Assembly (NCBI RefSeq): GCF_003367245.1
Contig: NZ_QRGR01000020.1
Span: forward strand, 90,988-154,987
From: Pontibacter diazotrophicus
GTDB taxonomy: Bacteria; Bacteroidota; Bacteroidia; Cytophagales; Hymenobacteraceae
Direction of reading: 5' to 3'
Length of the DNA stretch: 64,000 nt
This document shows positions 43,789 to 52,000 of this stretch, in pieces. Below the pieces are notes generated by a model. That model saw only the letters and a list, made by a program, of their open reading frames with translations. It did no database searches and had not been told where the DNA came from. A program made the translations under genes and the position numbers. Each line of letters opens with the position of its first letter. Position 1 is the first letter of the stretch.

Positions 43789-45030
43789 TTAGAAGCCCAT
43801 AATTACTTCCTCTATAATATCGCAGCATTCCTGCAGTTGCTCTTCCGTCATCACCAGGGGCGGGGCAAACCGGATGATGTCGCCGTGGGTTGGCTTGGCC
43901 AGCAGACCATTGTCTTTCAGGGCCACGCATACATCCCAGGCAGTGCGGCCATCAGCGGTAGGCTCCACTACTATAGCGTTAAGTAAGCCCCGGCCGCGCA
44001 CCAGCGTTACCAGCTCCGGGCGTTTGGTCATCAGGCGGCGCATGCGCTCCCGGAACAGCTCACCCAGCCTGTTAGCATTCTCTGTTAACTGTTCGTTCTC
44101 AATCACCTCCAGTGCGGCAATGGCCACTACGGCAGCCAGTGGGTTGCCACCAAAGGTAGAGCCATGCTCTCCTGGCTGTATGCACAGCATGATCTCATCG
44201 TCGGCCAGCACACAGGAAATCGGTAGTACGCCGCCGGAAAGCGCTTTACCAAGTATCAGGATATCTGCTTTCACATCATCATAATAGCTGGCCAGCAGCT
44301 TGCCGGTGCGTCCGATGCCTGTCTGGATCTCATCTGTTATCAGGAGCACATTAAATTCCTTGCACAGGGCATGTACCTTCGCTAGATAACCTTCGTCTGG
44401 CACCACTACGCCGGCCTCGCCCTGTATAGGCTCCACCATAAAGGCGCAGATGTTCGGGTTCTCTTTAAATGTCTGGTGCAGTGCCTCCACATCGTTGTAA
44501 GGGATAACTTTATAACCCGGCATATAAGGGCCGAAGCCTTTGGTAGAGTCAGGGTCGGTGGAGAAAGAAATAATACCGGTCGTGCGGCCATGGAAGTTAT
44601 GGTCCACCACCACAATTTCGGCTTTATGCGGCGCAATGCCTTTCTTCATGTAGCCCCACTTGCGGGCTAGCTTAATGGCTGTTTCCACGGCCTCGGCACC
44701 AGAGTTCATGTACAGTGCCTTGTCATACTTAAAGTAGTCGCAGATGTATTTCTCTGCGGCACCCAGTTTGTCATTGTAAAAAGCGCGGGAGGTTAGGGTG
44801 AGTTGCTGTGCCTGCTCCACCAGGGCATTAATAATCTTAGGGTGGCAGTGGCCCTGGTTCACGGCGCTGTAAGCCGACAGGAAATCGTAGTAGCGGTTTC
44901 CTTCCACATCCCAGAGGTATACACCTTCGCCACGGTTCAGCACCACAGGCAGCGGGTGGTAATTGTGGGCGCCATACTGATGCTCGGTGTCGATGGCCTG
45001 TTGGCTGGAGGTAATTGTTAGCGTGTTCAT
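43789..45030 (-). CDS. rocD: Ornithine--oxo-acid transaminase
   Basis: PLP-dependent class III aminotransferase turning ornithine plus 2-oxoglutarate into glutamate semialdehyde. The 413-residue protein has the family start (EHQYGAHNYHPLPVVLNRGE), YDFLSAYSAVNQGHCHPKI, MNSGAEAVETAIKLARKWGY, LITDEIQTGIGRTGKLLA with the PLP-binding Asp, ILGKALSGGVLPIS with the Schiff-base Lys, and HGSTFGGNPLAAVV. These blocks favour ornithine aminotransferase over acetylornithine or GABA aminotransferases. It lies alone; no arginase is nearby. A weak hairpin (AAGGCGA...TCGCCTT) and a CTA-rich stretch follow its stop. Confidence 0.93.
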   Translation of the reverse strand: MNTLTITSSQQAIDTEHQYGAHNYHPLPVVLNRGEGVYLWDVEGNRYYDFLSAYSAVNQGHCHPKIINALVEQAQQLTLTSRAFYNDKLGAAEKYICDYFKYDKALYMNSGAEAVETAIKLARKWGYMKKGIAPHKAEIVVVDHNFHGRTTGIISFSTDPDSTKGFGPYMPGYKVIPYNDVEALHQTFKENPNICAFMVEPIQGEAGVVVPDEGYLAKVHALCKEFNVLLITDEIQTGIGRTGKLLASYYDDVKADILILGKALSGGVLPISCVLADDEIMLCIQPGEHGSTFGGNPLAAVVAIAALEVIENEQLTENANRLGELFRERMRRLMTKRPELVTLVRGRGLLNAIVVEPTADGRTAWDVCVALKDNGLLAKPTHGDIIRFAPPLVMTEEQLQECCDIIEEVIMGF

Positions 45031-45176
45031 AGTTTTAGGTTTTCGTTTCTTCCGGAGTTTTCAGGTGCAGGGCTTGCTAAAAGCCTGCAGTCTTTTTTAC
45101 TACAGATTTTATCTTTTATTGTTGTAAAAGTAGTGATTCTGGGTGTGGTTCAAAACTTTGCAGCTCCGGGTCGGGC

Positions 45177-45497
45177 TCAGGCGCCTTTCCCTTTTGTTGT
45201 TTTAAAACGTCTGAATACAGCTTCAAAGCCTTCGGCGTCATACTCTCCATAGGTGCTGGTCATCAGCCCAAGCGTCAGGTCGCCGGCGCGTAAGCCAAAC
45301 ACTTCGCGTGTACCAGAAATCGTGTCGGGAGAGGGAACTTCGTGGCGTTCTATCAGCGTGAGTTGCTCCGGCGGCACAGTGGTGCTGAGTTCAGGACAGA
45401 AGAGCTGGCCTTTCTGGATGGTAAAGGTATGGATGTAGCCACGGTCGCGCATGGCGGCGATGGCTTCGCTGAAGGTGCTGTACTGTGGCATAGACAT
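45177..45497 (-). CDS. Small conserved protein of unknown function
   Basis: 106 residues (MSMPQYSTFSEAIAAMRDRG to FKTTKGKGA), cytoplasmic, no signal or membrane segment. The N-terminal helix FSEAIAAMRDRGYIHTFTIQ and the YDAEGFEAVFRRFK ending resemble a short Bacteroidota family that is sometimes mislabelled as phosphoribosylpyrophosphate synthetase; I see no PRPP-binding motif. Two ATGs (codons 1 and 3) are possible starts. Confidence 0.65.
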   Translation of the reverse strand: MSMPQYSTFSEAIAAMRDRGYIHTFTIQKGQLFCPELSTTVPPEQLTLIERHEVPSPDTISGTREVFGLRAGDLTLGLMTSTYGEYDAEGFEAVFRRFKTTKGKGA

Positions 45498-45648
45498 CTG
45501 GTTGTTGGTTGTGCGTTAAGTTGATGGCAGCTAATAGCCTATAGAACTATAACGTACGCGCACAGGTTGGTGGTGTTGGGCATGCCGGTTTTGGCTTCGG
45601 CTTTATTATTGCTGATATTTGTACACTTACCAAATATATCAGTATAGT

Positions 45649-45822
45649 TTGAGCCAGAGATTAACAGAAGGAGAAGATTATTACCTGAATGAGCAGGGGC
45701 TGATGGTGTTTACTGCCAAATACCACCTGAAGCGCGGCTACTGCTGCCAGAACGGTTGTAAGCACTGTCCTTATGGCTTTAAGAAGGGGCAGCAGGATGC
45801 AGCGCAGCAGAAAAAAGTATAA
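45649..45822 (+). CDS. DUF5522 small cysteine-rich protein
   Basis: 57-residue protein with the block LTEGEDYYLNEQGLMVFTAK followed by YHLKRGYCCQNGCKHCPYG. The four close cysteines (CC, C, C) probably bind a metal. No ATG is available: the frame runs from a TTG at 45619, but a second TTG at 45649 (before SQRLTEGEDYY) fits the usual family start better. The C-terminus is Lys/Gln-rich. Function unknown; common and small in Bacteroidota. Confidence 0.7.
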   Translation: MSQRLTEGEDYYLNEQGLMVFTAKYHLKRGYCCQNGCKHCPYGFKKGQQDAAQQKKV

Positions 45823-45889
45823 AATCTGTTACCTGTAGCAGCATTGCAGCGGCTTTGTACACATTTTCAGGAAAAATATTCGCTATAGC

Positions 45890-45921
45890 TTTGATTTTCT
45901 GTATCCTTTTTAGGATATTTG
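45890..45921 (+). promoter_or_regulatory. rpmB promoter
   Basis: TTTG (45890-45893) and GATATTTG (45914-45921) are spaced by 20 bp, one mismatch from the Bacteroidota consensus TAnnTTTG. It lies about 35 bp before rpmB. Confidence 0.6.
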
Positions 45922-45956
45922 CACCCCTATTGAAATAAATAAGAAGAAAATACAAG

Positions 45957-46196
45957 ATGGCACGAGTTTGCGACATAACAGGAAAAAGACCACGCGTAGG
46001 TAACAACGTATCTCACGCTAATAATAAGACGAAGCGTAAGTTTTATCCAAACCTTCAAAAGAAGCGTTTCTACATCCCTGAAGAGGATGCATGGGTAACA
46101 CTTAAGGTTTCTACATCTGCAATCAGAACAATCAACAAGAACGGTATTTCTGCCGTGTTGAAGAAAGCAGTAGAGCAAGGCCATATCCTGTTCTAG
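45957..46196 (+). CDS. rpmB: 50S ribosomal protein L28
   Basis: 79-residue component of the large ribosomal subunit. It has the family start MARVCDITGKRPRVGNNVSH, NNKTKRKFYPNLQKKRFYIP and the C-terminal IRTINKNGISAVLKKA. It has a single cysteine (Cys5), so it is the non-zinc form without CxxC pairs. It is separated from rpmG by 475 bp with its own terminator, so although both encode ribosomal proteins the two are probably independent units here. Confidence 0.95.
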   Translation: MARVCDITGKRPRVGNNVSHANNKTKRKFYPNLQKKRFYIPEEDAWVTLKVSTSAIRTINKNGISAVLKKAVEQGHILF

Positions 46197-46305
46197 CATT
46201 CAGGCCGCACTCCGGTTGTGTTGTTGCCGCTTATTAACCCATACGGGCTCATGGCAGAAAAACAATCCTTCCGGAAAGCCATCTGACAATTAGATAAAAA
46301 TTCAC

Positions 46306-46356
46306 CGGCAACGGAGAGGGGTGATACAGCAATAGCTGCACTTCGCTCCGTTGCCG
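46306..46356 (+). terminator. Hairpin after rpmB, in the rpmB-rpmG gap
   Basis: CGGCAACGGAG (46306-46316) pairs with CTCCGTTGCCG (46346-46356), 29-nt loop with an inner AGCAATAGCT, followed by TTTTAT. The rest of the 475-bp gap 46197-46671 shows no gene; the last 65 bp hold the rpmG promoter. Confidence 0.7.
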
Positions 46357-46610
46357 TTTTATCTCTTATTTCAGGAACCGTTCCACATGCAGGCGATGGC
46401 ATGGGGAAGGTGATTTAGCCTTTATTGCCTGGTTTTACCATGCGATGACAGGAATTTGCCGCTGCTTTCGATTGATAAAGCGTTGGTGATTATAAGCCGT
46501 ACGTGTTGTGTGGCTTTCTCCTGAAACCAAGCTAATCCTGTTCGTGTTACGGATGCATGTAAAACTTGTGAAGCGACGGCAAAGTCTTTCACAATAAATA
46601 TTTTACATTG

Positions 46611-46642
46611 TTTGTAATTAGAGATTTAAGCTTTTATATTTG
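46611..46642 (+). promoter_or_regulatory. rpmG promoter
   Basis: TTTG (46611-46614), 20 bp, then TATATTTG (46635-46642): a full match to the Bacteroidota consensus, about 30 bp before the rpmG ATG. Confidence 0.75.
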
Positions 46643-46671
46643 CAGTCCCAAATAAAAAATTACGAATAGAG

Positions 46672-46860
46672 ATGGCTAAAAAAGCAAAAGGTAATAGAAT
46701 CCAGGTTATTATGGAGTGTACAGAGCAGAAGACTACTGACATACCTGGAACTTCAAGGTACATCACTACCAAGAACAGAAAGAATACGACTGAGCGTCTG
46801 GAGCTTAAGAAGTATAACCCGAATTTGAAGAAAGTAACTGTACATAAAGAAATTAAATAA
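46672..46860 (+). CDS. rpmG: 50S ribosomal protein L33
   Basis: 62 residues (MAKKAKGNRIQVIMECTEQK to VTVHKEIK). Only one cysteine is present, so it is the zinc-free form lacking both CxxC motifs. The family block TSRYITTKNRKNTTERLELK is clear. The DUF4295 gene starts 2 bp after its stop, so the two are co-transcribed. It is driven by the full-consensus promoter just upstream. Confidence 0.95.
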   Translation: MAKKAKGNRIQVIMECTEQKTTDIPGTSRYITTKNRKNTTERLELKKYNPNLKKVTVHKEIK

Positions 46861-46862
46861 CC

Positions 46863-47015
46863 ATGGCTAAGAAGGTAGTTGCAACCCTAAAGACCGCCAC
46901 AGGTAAAGACTGGGCAAAAGTGATCAAAGCTGTGAAGTCTCCAAAAACTGGTGCTTATAGCTTTAAAGAAGAAATGGTGCCTGTAGACAAAGTGCAGGAG
47001 TACTTGAAGAAGTAG
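46863..47015 (+). CDS. DUF4295 family small basic protein
   Basis: 50-residue protein, MAKKVVATLKTATGKDWAKV through SPKTGAYSFKEEMV to VQEYLKK. It is lysine-rich and starts 2 bp after rpmG. The arrangement rpmG-DUF4295-ftsY is recurrent in Bacteroidota. Its size, charge and place in a ribosomal operon suggest a ribosomal or ribosome-associated protein; that role is inferred from context. A terminator follows. Confidence 0.88.
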   Translation: MAKKVVATLKTATGKDWAKVIKAVKSPKTGAYSFKEEMVPVDKVQEYLKK

Positions 47016-47051
47016 TAAGCCTACTCTACTGTATAGATAGATTACATGAAG

Positions 47052-47076
47052 AAGTCCCCATCAGTGGGACTTTTTT
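47052..47076 (+). terminator. Terminator after DUF4295
   Basis: AAGTCCC (47052-47058) pairs with GGGACTT (47066-47072), with TTTTTT from 47071. A classical intrinsic terminator, 37 bp after the stop. Confidence 0.88.
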
Positions 47077-47125
47077 AGTATATTACCGTTTCACCCGAGC
47101 TTTTCATCCTTACAAAATCATCGGT

Positions 47126-48082
47126 ATGGGCATTTTCGATTTTTTCGGCAAAGAGAAGAAAAAAGAATCGCTGGACAAAGGTTTAGAGAAAACCAAGAGT
47201 AGCTTCTTTGGCCAGCTAAGCAAAGCAGTTGTCGGTAAATCTACGGTTGATGTAGATGTGCTCGATGAGTTGGAGGAAATCCTGGTGCATGCCGATGTGG
47301 GCGTGGGGACAACGGTGAAAATCATCAACCGAATTGAGAAGCGTGTGGCCCGCGATAAGTATGTGAATACCCAGGAACTGGACCGTATTCTGCGCGAGGA
47401 GATAGCGGCACTGCTGGAGGAAAACAACTCCGGCGACGGTGCTGACTTTGAACTACCGGAGGGCATTAAGCCCTACGTGATCATGGTGGTAGGCGTAAAC
47501 GGTGTGGGTAAAACAACCACCATCGGTAAACTGGCTGCCCAGTTCCACAAAGCAGGTAAAAAGGTAGTGCTTGGCGCTGCTGATACCTTCCGTGCCGCCG
47601 CAGTAGACCAGCTCATTATCTGGGGAGAGCGTGTGGGTGTGCCGGTGGTTTCGCATGGCATGAACACTGACCCTGCCTCTGTTGCTTATGATGCGGTAAA
47701 GAAAGGTGTGGAGATGAATGCCGATGTGGTGATCATTGATACAGCTGGCCGACTGCACAACAAGGTAGGCCTGATGAACGAGCTTGCCAAAATCAAGCGC
47801 GTGATGCAGAAGGTAACAGAAGACACGCCGCACGAAGTGCTGCTGGTGCTGGATGGCAGCACAGGTCAGAACGCGCTGCTGCAGGCCCGTGAGTTTACCA
47901 AAGCCACCGATGTAACAGCCCTGGCCATCACCAAGCTGGATGGCACAGCCAAAGGCGGTGTGGTGATTGGTATTTCAGATGAATTTAAAATTCCCGTGAA
48001 ATATATAGGAGTTGGCGAGAAAATTGAGGACCTGCAACTGTTCGACAAACAGGAGTTTGTGGAGTCTTTCTTTTCACGCTAA
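47126..48082 (+). CDS. ftsY: Signal recognition particle receptor FtsY
   Basis: GTPase that docks the SRP-ribosome complex at the inner membrane. The 318-residue protein is the short form: a basic amphipathic start (MGIFDFFGKEKKKESLDKG), the N-domain helices, and a G domain with VGVNGVGKTTTIGKLA, ADTFRAAAVDQL, IIDTAGR and TKLDGTAKGG. The long acidic A domain of enteric FtsY is missing, as usual outside Proteobacteria. The gene follows rpmG-DUF4295 after a terminator; some read-through is possible. A lipoprotein gene starts 11 bp after its stop. Confidence 0.97.
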   Translation: MGIFDFFGKEKKKESLDKGLEKTKSSFFGQLSKAVVGKSTVDVDVLDELEEILVHADVGVGTTVKIINRIEKRVARDKYVNTQELDRILREEIAALLEENNSGDGADFELPEGIKPYVIMVVGVNGVGKTTTIGKLAAQFHKAGKKVVLGAADTFRAAAVDQLIIWGERVGVPVVSHGMNTDPASVAYDAVKKGVEMNADVVIIDTAGRLHNKVGLMNELAKIKRVMQKVTEDTPHEVLLVLDGSTGQNALLQAREFTKATDVTALAITKLDGTAKGGVVIGISDEFKIPVKYIGVGEKIEDLQLFDKQEFVESFFSR

Positions 48083-48093
48083 AACCTCATGCC

Positions 48094-48624
48094 ATGCTTA
48101 AGCTTCTGTTGCTGCCACTAACGCTGTTGCTCTCTTCCTGCAACGGCACCAATCACTCCTCTCAATCACAGGAAAACCAGGAACAGATGGAGCAACCGAA
48201 TACGCAGCAAACTGCAGGCGCTGCCACACAGGCGCAACAGGCACCCATAGAGCAGGGTATTGTCGGCAAAGTAATATGGCAGGCTGGCAACCAAATGCCC
48301 TCGCCAGATGCGCCGCCAAGCAAAGGCAGAGGTGTGCAGCGCACTGTGTATATTTACGAACTCACCAATGGCAGTCAAGCCAAAACCATAGAGGGTGTTT
48401 TTCACACCAACATTCAAACTAATTTAGTGACCCAGGTGGCGACTGATGCTGACGGCAACTTTGCAGTTAGCCTGGAGCCCGGCATGTATAGCCTTTTCAC
48501 CAAAGAGGAGAAAGGACTGTATGCCAACCTCTTTGATGGGGAGAATAACATTTTCCCGGTAGAGGTGCAGGAGGGACAGGTAACGACTGTAGAGTTCCTT
48601 ATCAATTACGCTGCAAGCTACTGA
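48094..48624 (+). CDS. Carboxypeptidase regulatory-like domain lipoprotein
   Basis: 176 residues with lipoprotein signal MLKLLLLPLTLLLSSC, then a Gln/Asn-rich linker (QSQENQEQMEQPNTQQTAGA). A small beta-sandwich follows, with VATDADGNFAVSLEPGMYSL and VEVQEGQVTTVEFLINYAAS, the pattern of carboxypeptidase regulatory-like (transthyretin-like) domains used as a structural module. It starts 11 bp after ftsY and may share its message. Function unknown; located in the envelope. Confidence 0.75.
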   Translation: MLKLLLLPLTLLLSSCNGTNHSSQSQENQEQMEQPNTQQTAGAATQAQQAPIEQGIVGKVIWQAGNQMPSPDAPPSKGRGVQRTVYIYELTNGSQAKTIEGVFHTNIQTNLVTQVATDADGNFAVSLEPGMYSLFTKEEKGLYANLFDGENNIFPVEVQEGQVTTVEFLINYAASY

Positions 48625-49005
48625 TGCAAATCCGGCTTATTGTTCAAGTACGCAGGGAGTAAAAAACGATATTTCCCTCTTTTCATTATCCTAAAAGCTT
48701 TACGCTTCCAATTCCGCCCTTCACGTGCCAGGGCTATGTTGGTCAATCCTATTTCTCTCTACAGCAAAACAACGGGTATTTCTTATAAACTGCCTGCATA
48801 CGAAGGAGGATAACTCCTGTATATGCAATATTTTTATTCAATATAGTTTGTTATATATATAGGGTAAGTGCTAAATTGTTCGCAATCTCAATGCAGTGAT
48901 TCTTTAAAAGTGTAGTACTGCAAGCGCTTTGAATATTTATACTTTAGGTTTCTGAATAGCTGCCGGGGCAATCCTTGCATGCTACTCTTTACCAAGCAAA
49001 CTTAT
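48625..49005. other. Intergenic region before the giant T9SS protein gene
   Basis: 381 bp with no gene I can support; AT-rich. A small AGGAG-GATAA-CTCCT hairpin lies near 48805. An imperfect TATACTTTAGG near 48940 could be a promoter element. Confidence 0.35.
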
Positions 49006-52000
49006 ATGATAAAACAACTACTCGTTCTGCTTCTTATCTTTTTTTCAGTTTCGTTGCCTGCCTTGAGCCAGGATTGGCAATGGGTGAAAGACGCCGGAGG
49101 GCTGGATTACAGCGAAAGCAGCCGCATCGCCACAGATGCCAGCGGCAACAGCTACGTAACCGGAAACTATGCCCGATCTGTTACCTTTGGCACCACCACA
49201 TTAACGGGCGGTCCGGATGGAAATACTTTTCTTGTAAAGTACAGCAACGATGGCCAACTCGTGTGGGCGAAGCAGATAAAAGGAACTTCTGTTGTCGAAA
49301 CCATGGATATGGCCGTTGATGGCAGCGGGAATATTTATGTAACGGGTAATTTTAAAGGAACCGCCACTGTAGGTGCCTTTACACTGACCAGCCCGGATGA
49401 TAGAGCTGCTTTTGTAGCGAAGTTTGATGCAACTGGCAACGTGGTGTGGGCAAAGCAGGCGAACAGCACGGAAGTTGATGATGTAAGGGGAGAGAACATC
49501 ACGGTTGATGGGAGTGGCAATGTCTATGTGACAGGTAACTTCTTTTCATCGGCAACCTTCGGCGCTACCACCATCACCGCCACAAGAGATGAACAGGTTT
49601 TTATTGCGAAGTATGCCGCTAATGGAAATCTGACCTGGGTGAAAATGGCAGGAGGCTTGGGCAGTTGCTTCACCCACGACATCGCCACCGATAACAGCGG
49701 CAATTTATACCTGACAGGCCAGTTCTGGCTGACAGCCACTTTTGGCTCCACTACGCTTTATAAAGATGACTCGATTATAACTTCTGGAGAGGTTTTTATT
49801 GCCAAATACGATGCTTCCGGAAATGCGCTGTGGGCAAAGCAGGCAGGAGGCGCAGGCAGCGATGCAGCCACAGGCATCGTAGTGGATGACAACGGCAACA
49901 GCTATATTACCGGATTCTTTCAGGGCACCACGGCGGCATTTGGCTCTGCTACTGTTACAGGTAACAGTGCCAAAAATGTTTTTCTGGCGAAGTACAGTGC
50001 CGCTGGTGGCTTCATGTGGGTGAGAAAGCAGCAAGCTTCCGGGGATGCGGCTGGTACCGCGATAGACCTGGATGCAAGCGGTAACATCTATACTACCGGC
50101 TATTTTGAAGGTTCTGCCACTTTCGGCAATGCAACGTTAATTTCATACGGCAGCTACGACATGTTTTTCGCTAAATACGATGCCAATGGTACTGTAACCG
50201 GGACCATGCAAGCCGGAGGTGCCGGAATGGATGTAGCGAAGGGCCTGGACGTAAACGCCAACGGCGGGATATATTTTACCGGTGACTTTAGCGGGCCAGC
50301 CACCTTCGGCGCTACCACGCTTTCAGAAGGTATAGTAGTTGGGAAGCTGAACTCCATTAGCTATAATCAGGAGCCTGCTCCTACCATAACTCCTGGCTCC
50401 CTGAACAGCAACATTGTATGTAGGGGCGCATCCGTAGAAATTCCCTTCTCAACAACAGGGCGCTTTGGAGCAGACAACGTTTTTACTGTTCAACTTTCTG
50501 ACTATTGGGGCTCCTTTGCATACCCAACAGGAATAGGTAGCAGCAAAACAAGCCCTGTCACTGCTACCATTCCTGCTGAATTCGCATTAGGTACAGGCTA
50601 TAAAATAAGAGTGATCGCTTCTTCTCCTGGGGTAACCGGGGCAGTAAATGGAACAGTAACCATCAATAAGCCTCCTGTTGTTACAGCTTCCGTTGCATCA
50701 AAAACAATAGCTGCAGGTTCATCAACTACGCTTTATGCAACAGGAGCTGACACCTATGCCTGGTCACCGGCAACGGGCTTGAGTAATGCAAGTACCGCTA
50801 ACCCTGTCGCTACGCCTCAAACCACCACCACCTATACCGTAACAGGCACCAGGAATGGGTGTAGCAGTACAGCTTCTGTTACTGTTAGGGTAGACCCAGT
50901 GCCTCCCTTGGGAAGTGCTTTTACTTGGTCATCCGTCATGTATGAAGCAAACGCGGGCCGTTCATCAGCTAAAGTAACTGCAGCTGATGATAAGGGAAAC
51001 GTCTATGTAGCGGGCGAATTCACAACGAGTATAAAGCTGGGCTCAACCACACTCACAGATGGTACTGGTAGCGGGCGAATTTTTCTAGCGAAGTATAACA
51101 GTGAAGGCCAGGTGTTGTGGGTGAAGCAGATGGATGGTACTTTTCTGGCAGACATGGCAGTGGATGCCAACGGTAACGTTTATGTCGTGGGCTCCTTTGG
51201 TTTATCTATCAGAATAGGTGAACAGACACTAACGGCAAGTAATGGCGCAAACTTTTTTGTAGCCAAATACAGTGGGGAAGGTGATGTAGCATGGGTGACA
51301 CAGACCCGCGGTTTGGATTACTCTGTTTCAACTATAGCAGTTTCTTCTGTTGGAGAGCTTTACATCTCAGGGGCTTATAGAGGCACCGCTACTTTCAATG
51401 CCATCTCTTTATCAGGTGGTGATACGAATGAATTGTTTATCGTGAAATATGACAGCGGAGGCACAGCTGTTTGGGGTAAGTCCATCAAAGGCTCAGGTGC
51501 CAAAAACTATGAGCTTGATATCGCTACAGATGCCGAAGGAGATGTATACCTGACAAGTTCTATATCTATAGGCACTTTGGAGTTTAACTCCTTTGTCTTG
51601 ACAAACAGTAAAGGAGTACCTAATACTTTTATCGCTAAGTATCTGTCAGATGGGCAGTTTCAGTGGGCAAAGCTGGTAAACTATAACAATGAGGACTACA
51701 GCTATACCAGAAGCAGCCAGGTAGCTGTAGACAAAAATAAGAATGTCTATTTACTAGGGCACTTTGACCGGTTCACGAAATTTGAGGCTGGACCACCACT
51801 TTCAGCAGCAATTGCAGGATTTAATGTCTTTTTAGCTAAATATGATACCAATGGGAGCTTTCAGTGGGTAATGGAAACAGGAGGCAGTTTTACTGCTGCA
51901 ACGGGTTTCACTATTGACGCTGACGACTTTCTCTATGTAACAGGTGCCTTTAACTATTCAGCTACTTTTGGAACAAAGCAGTTCGTAATCGGAAATACTG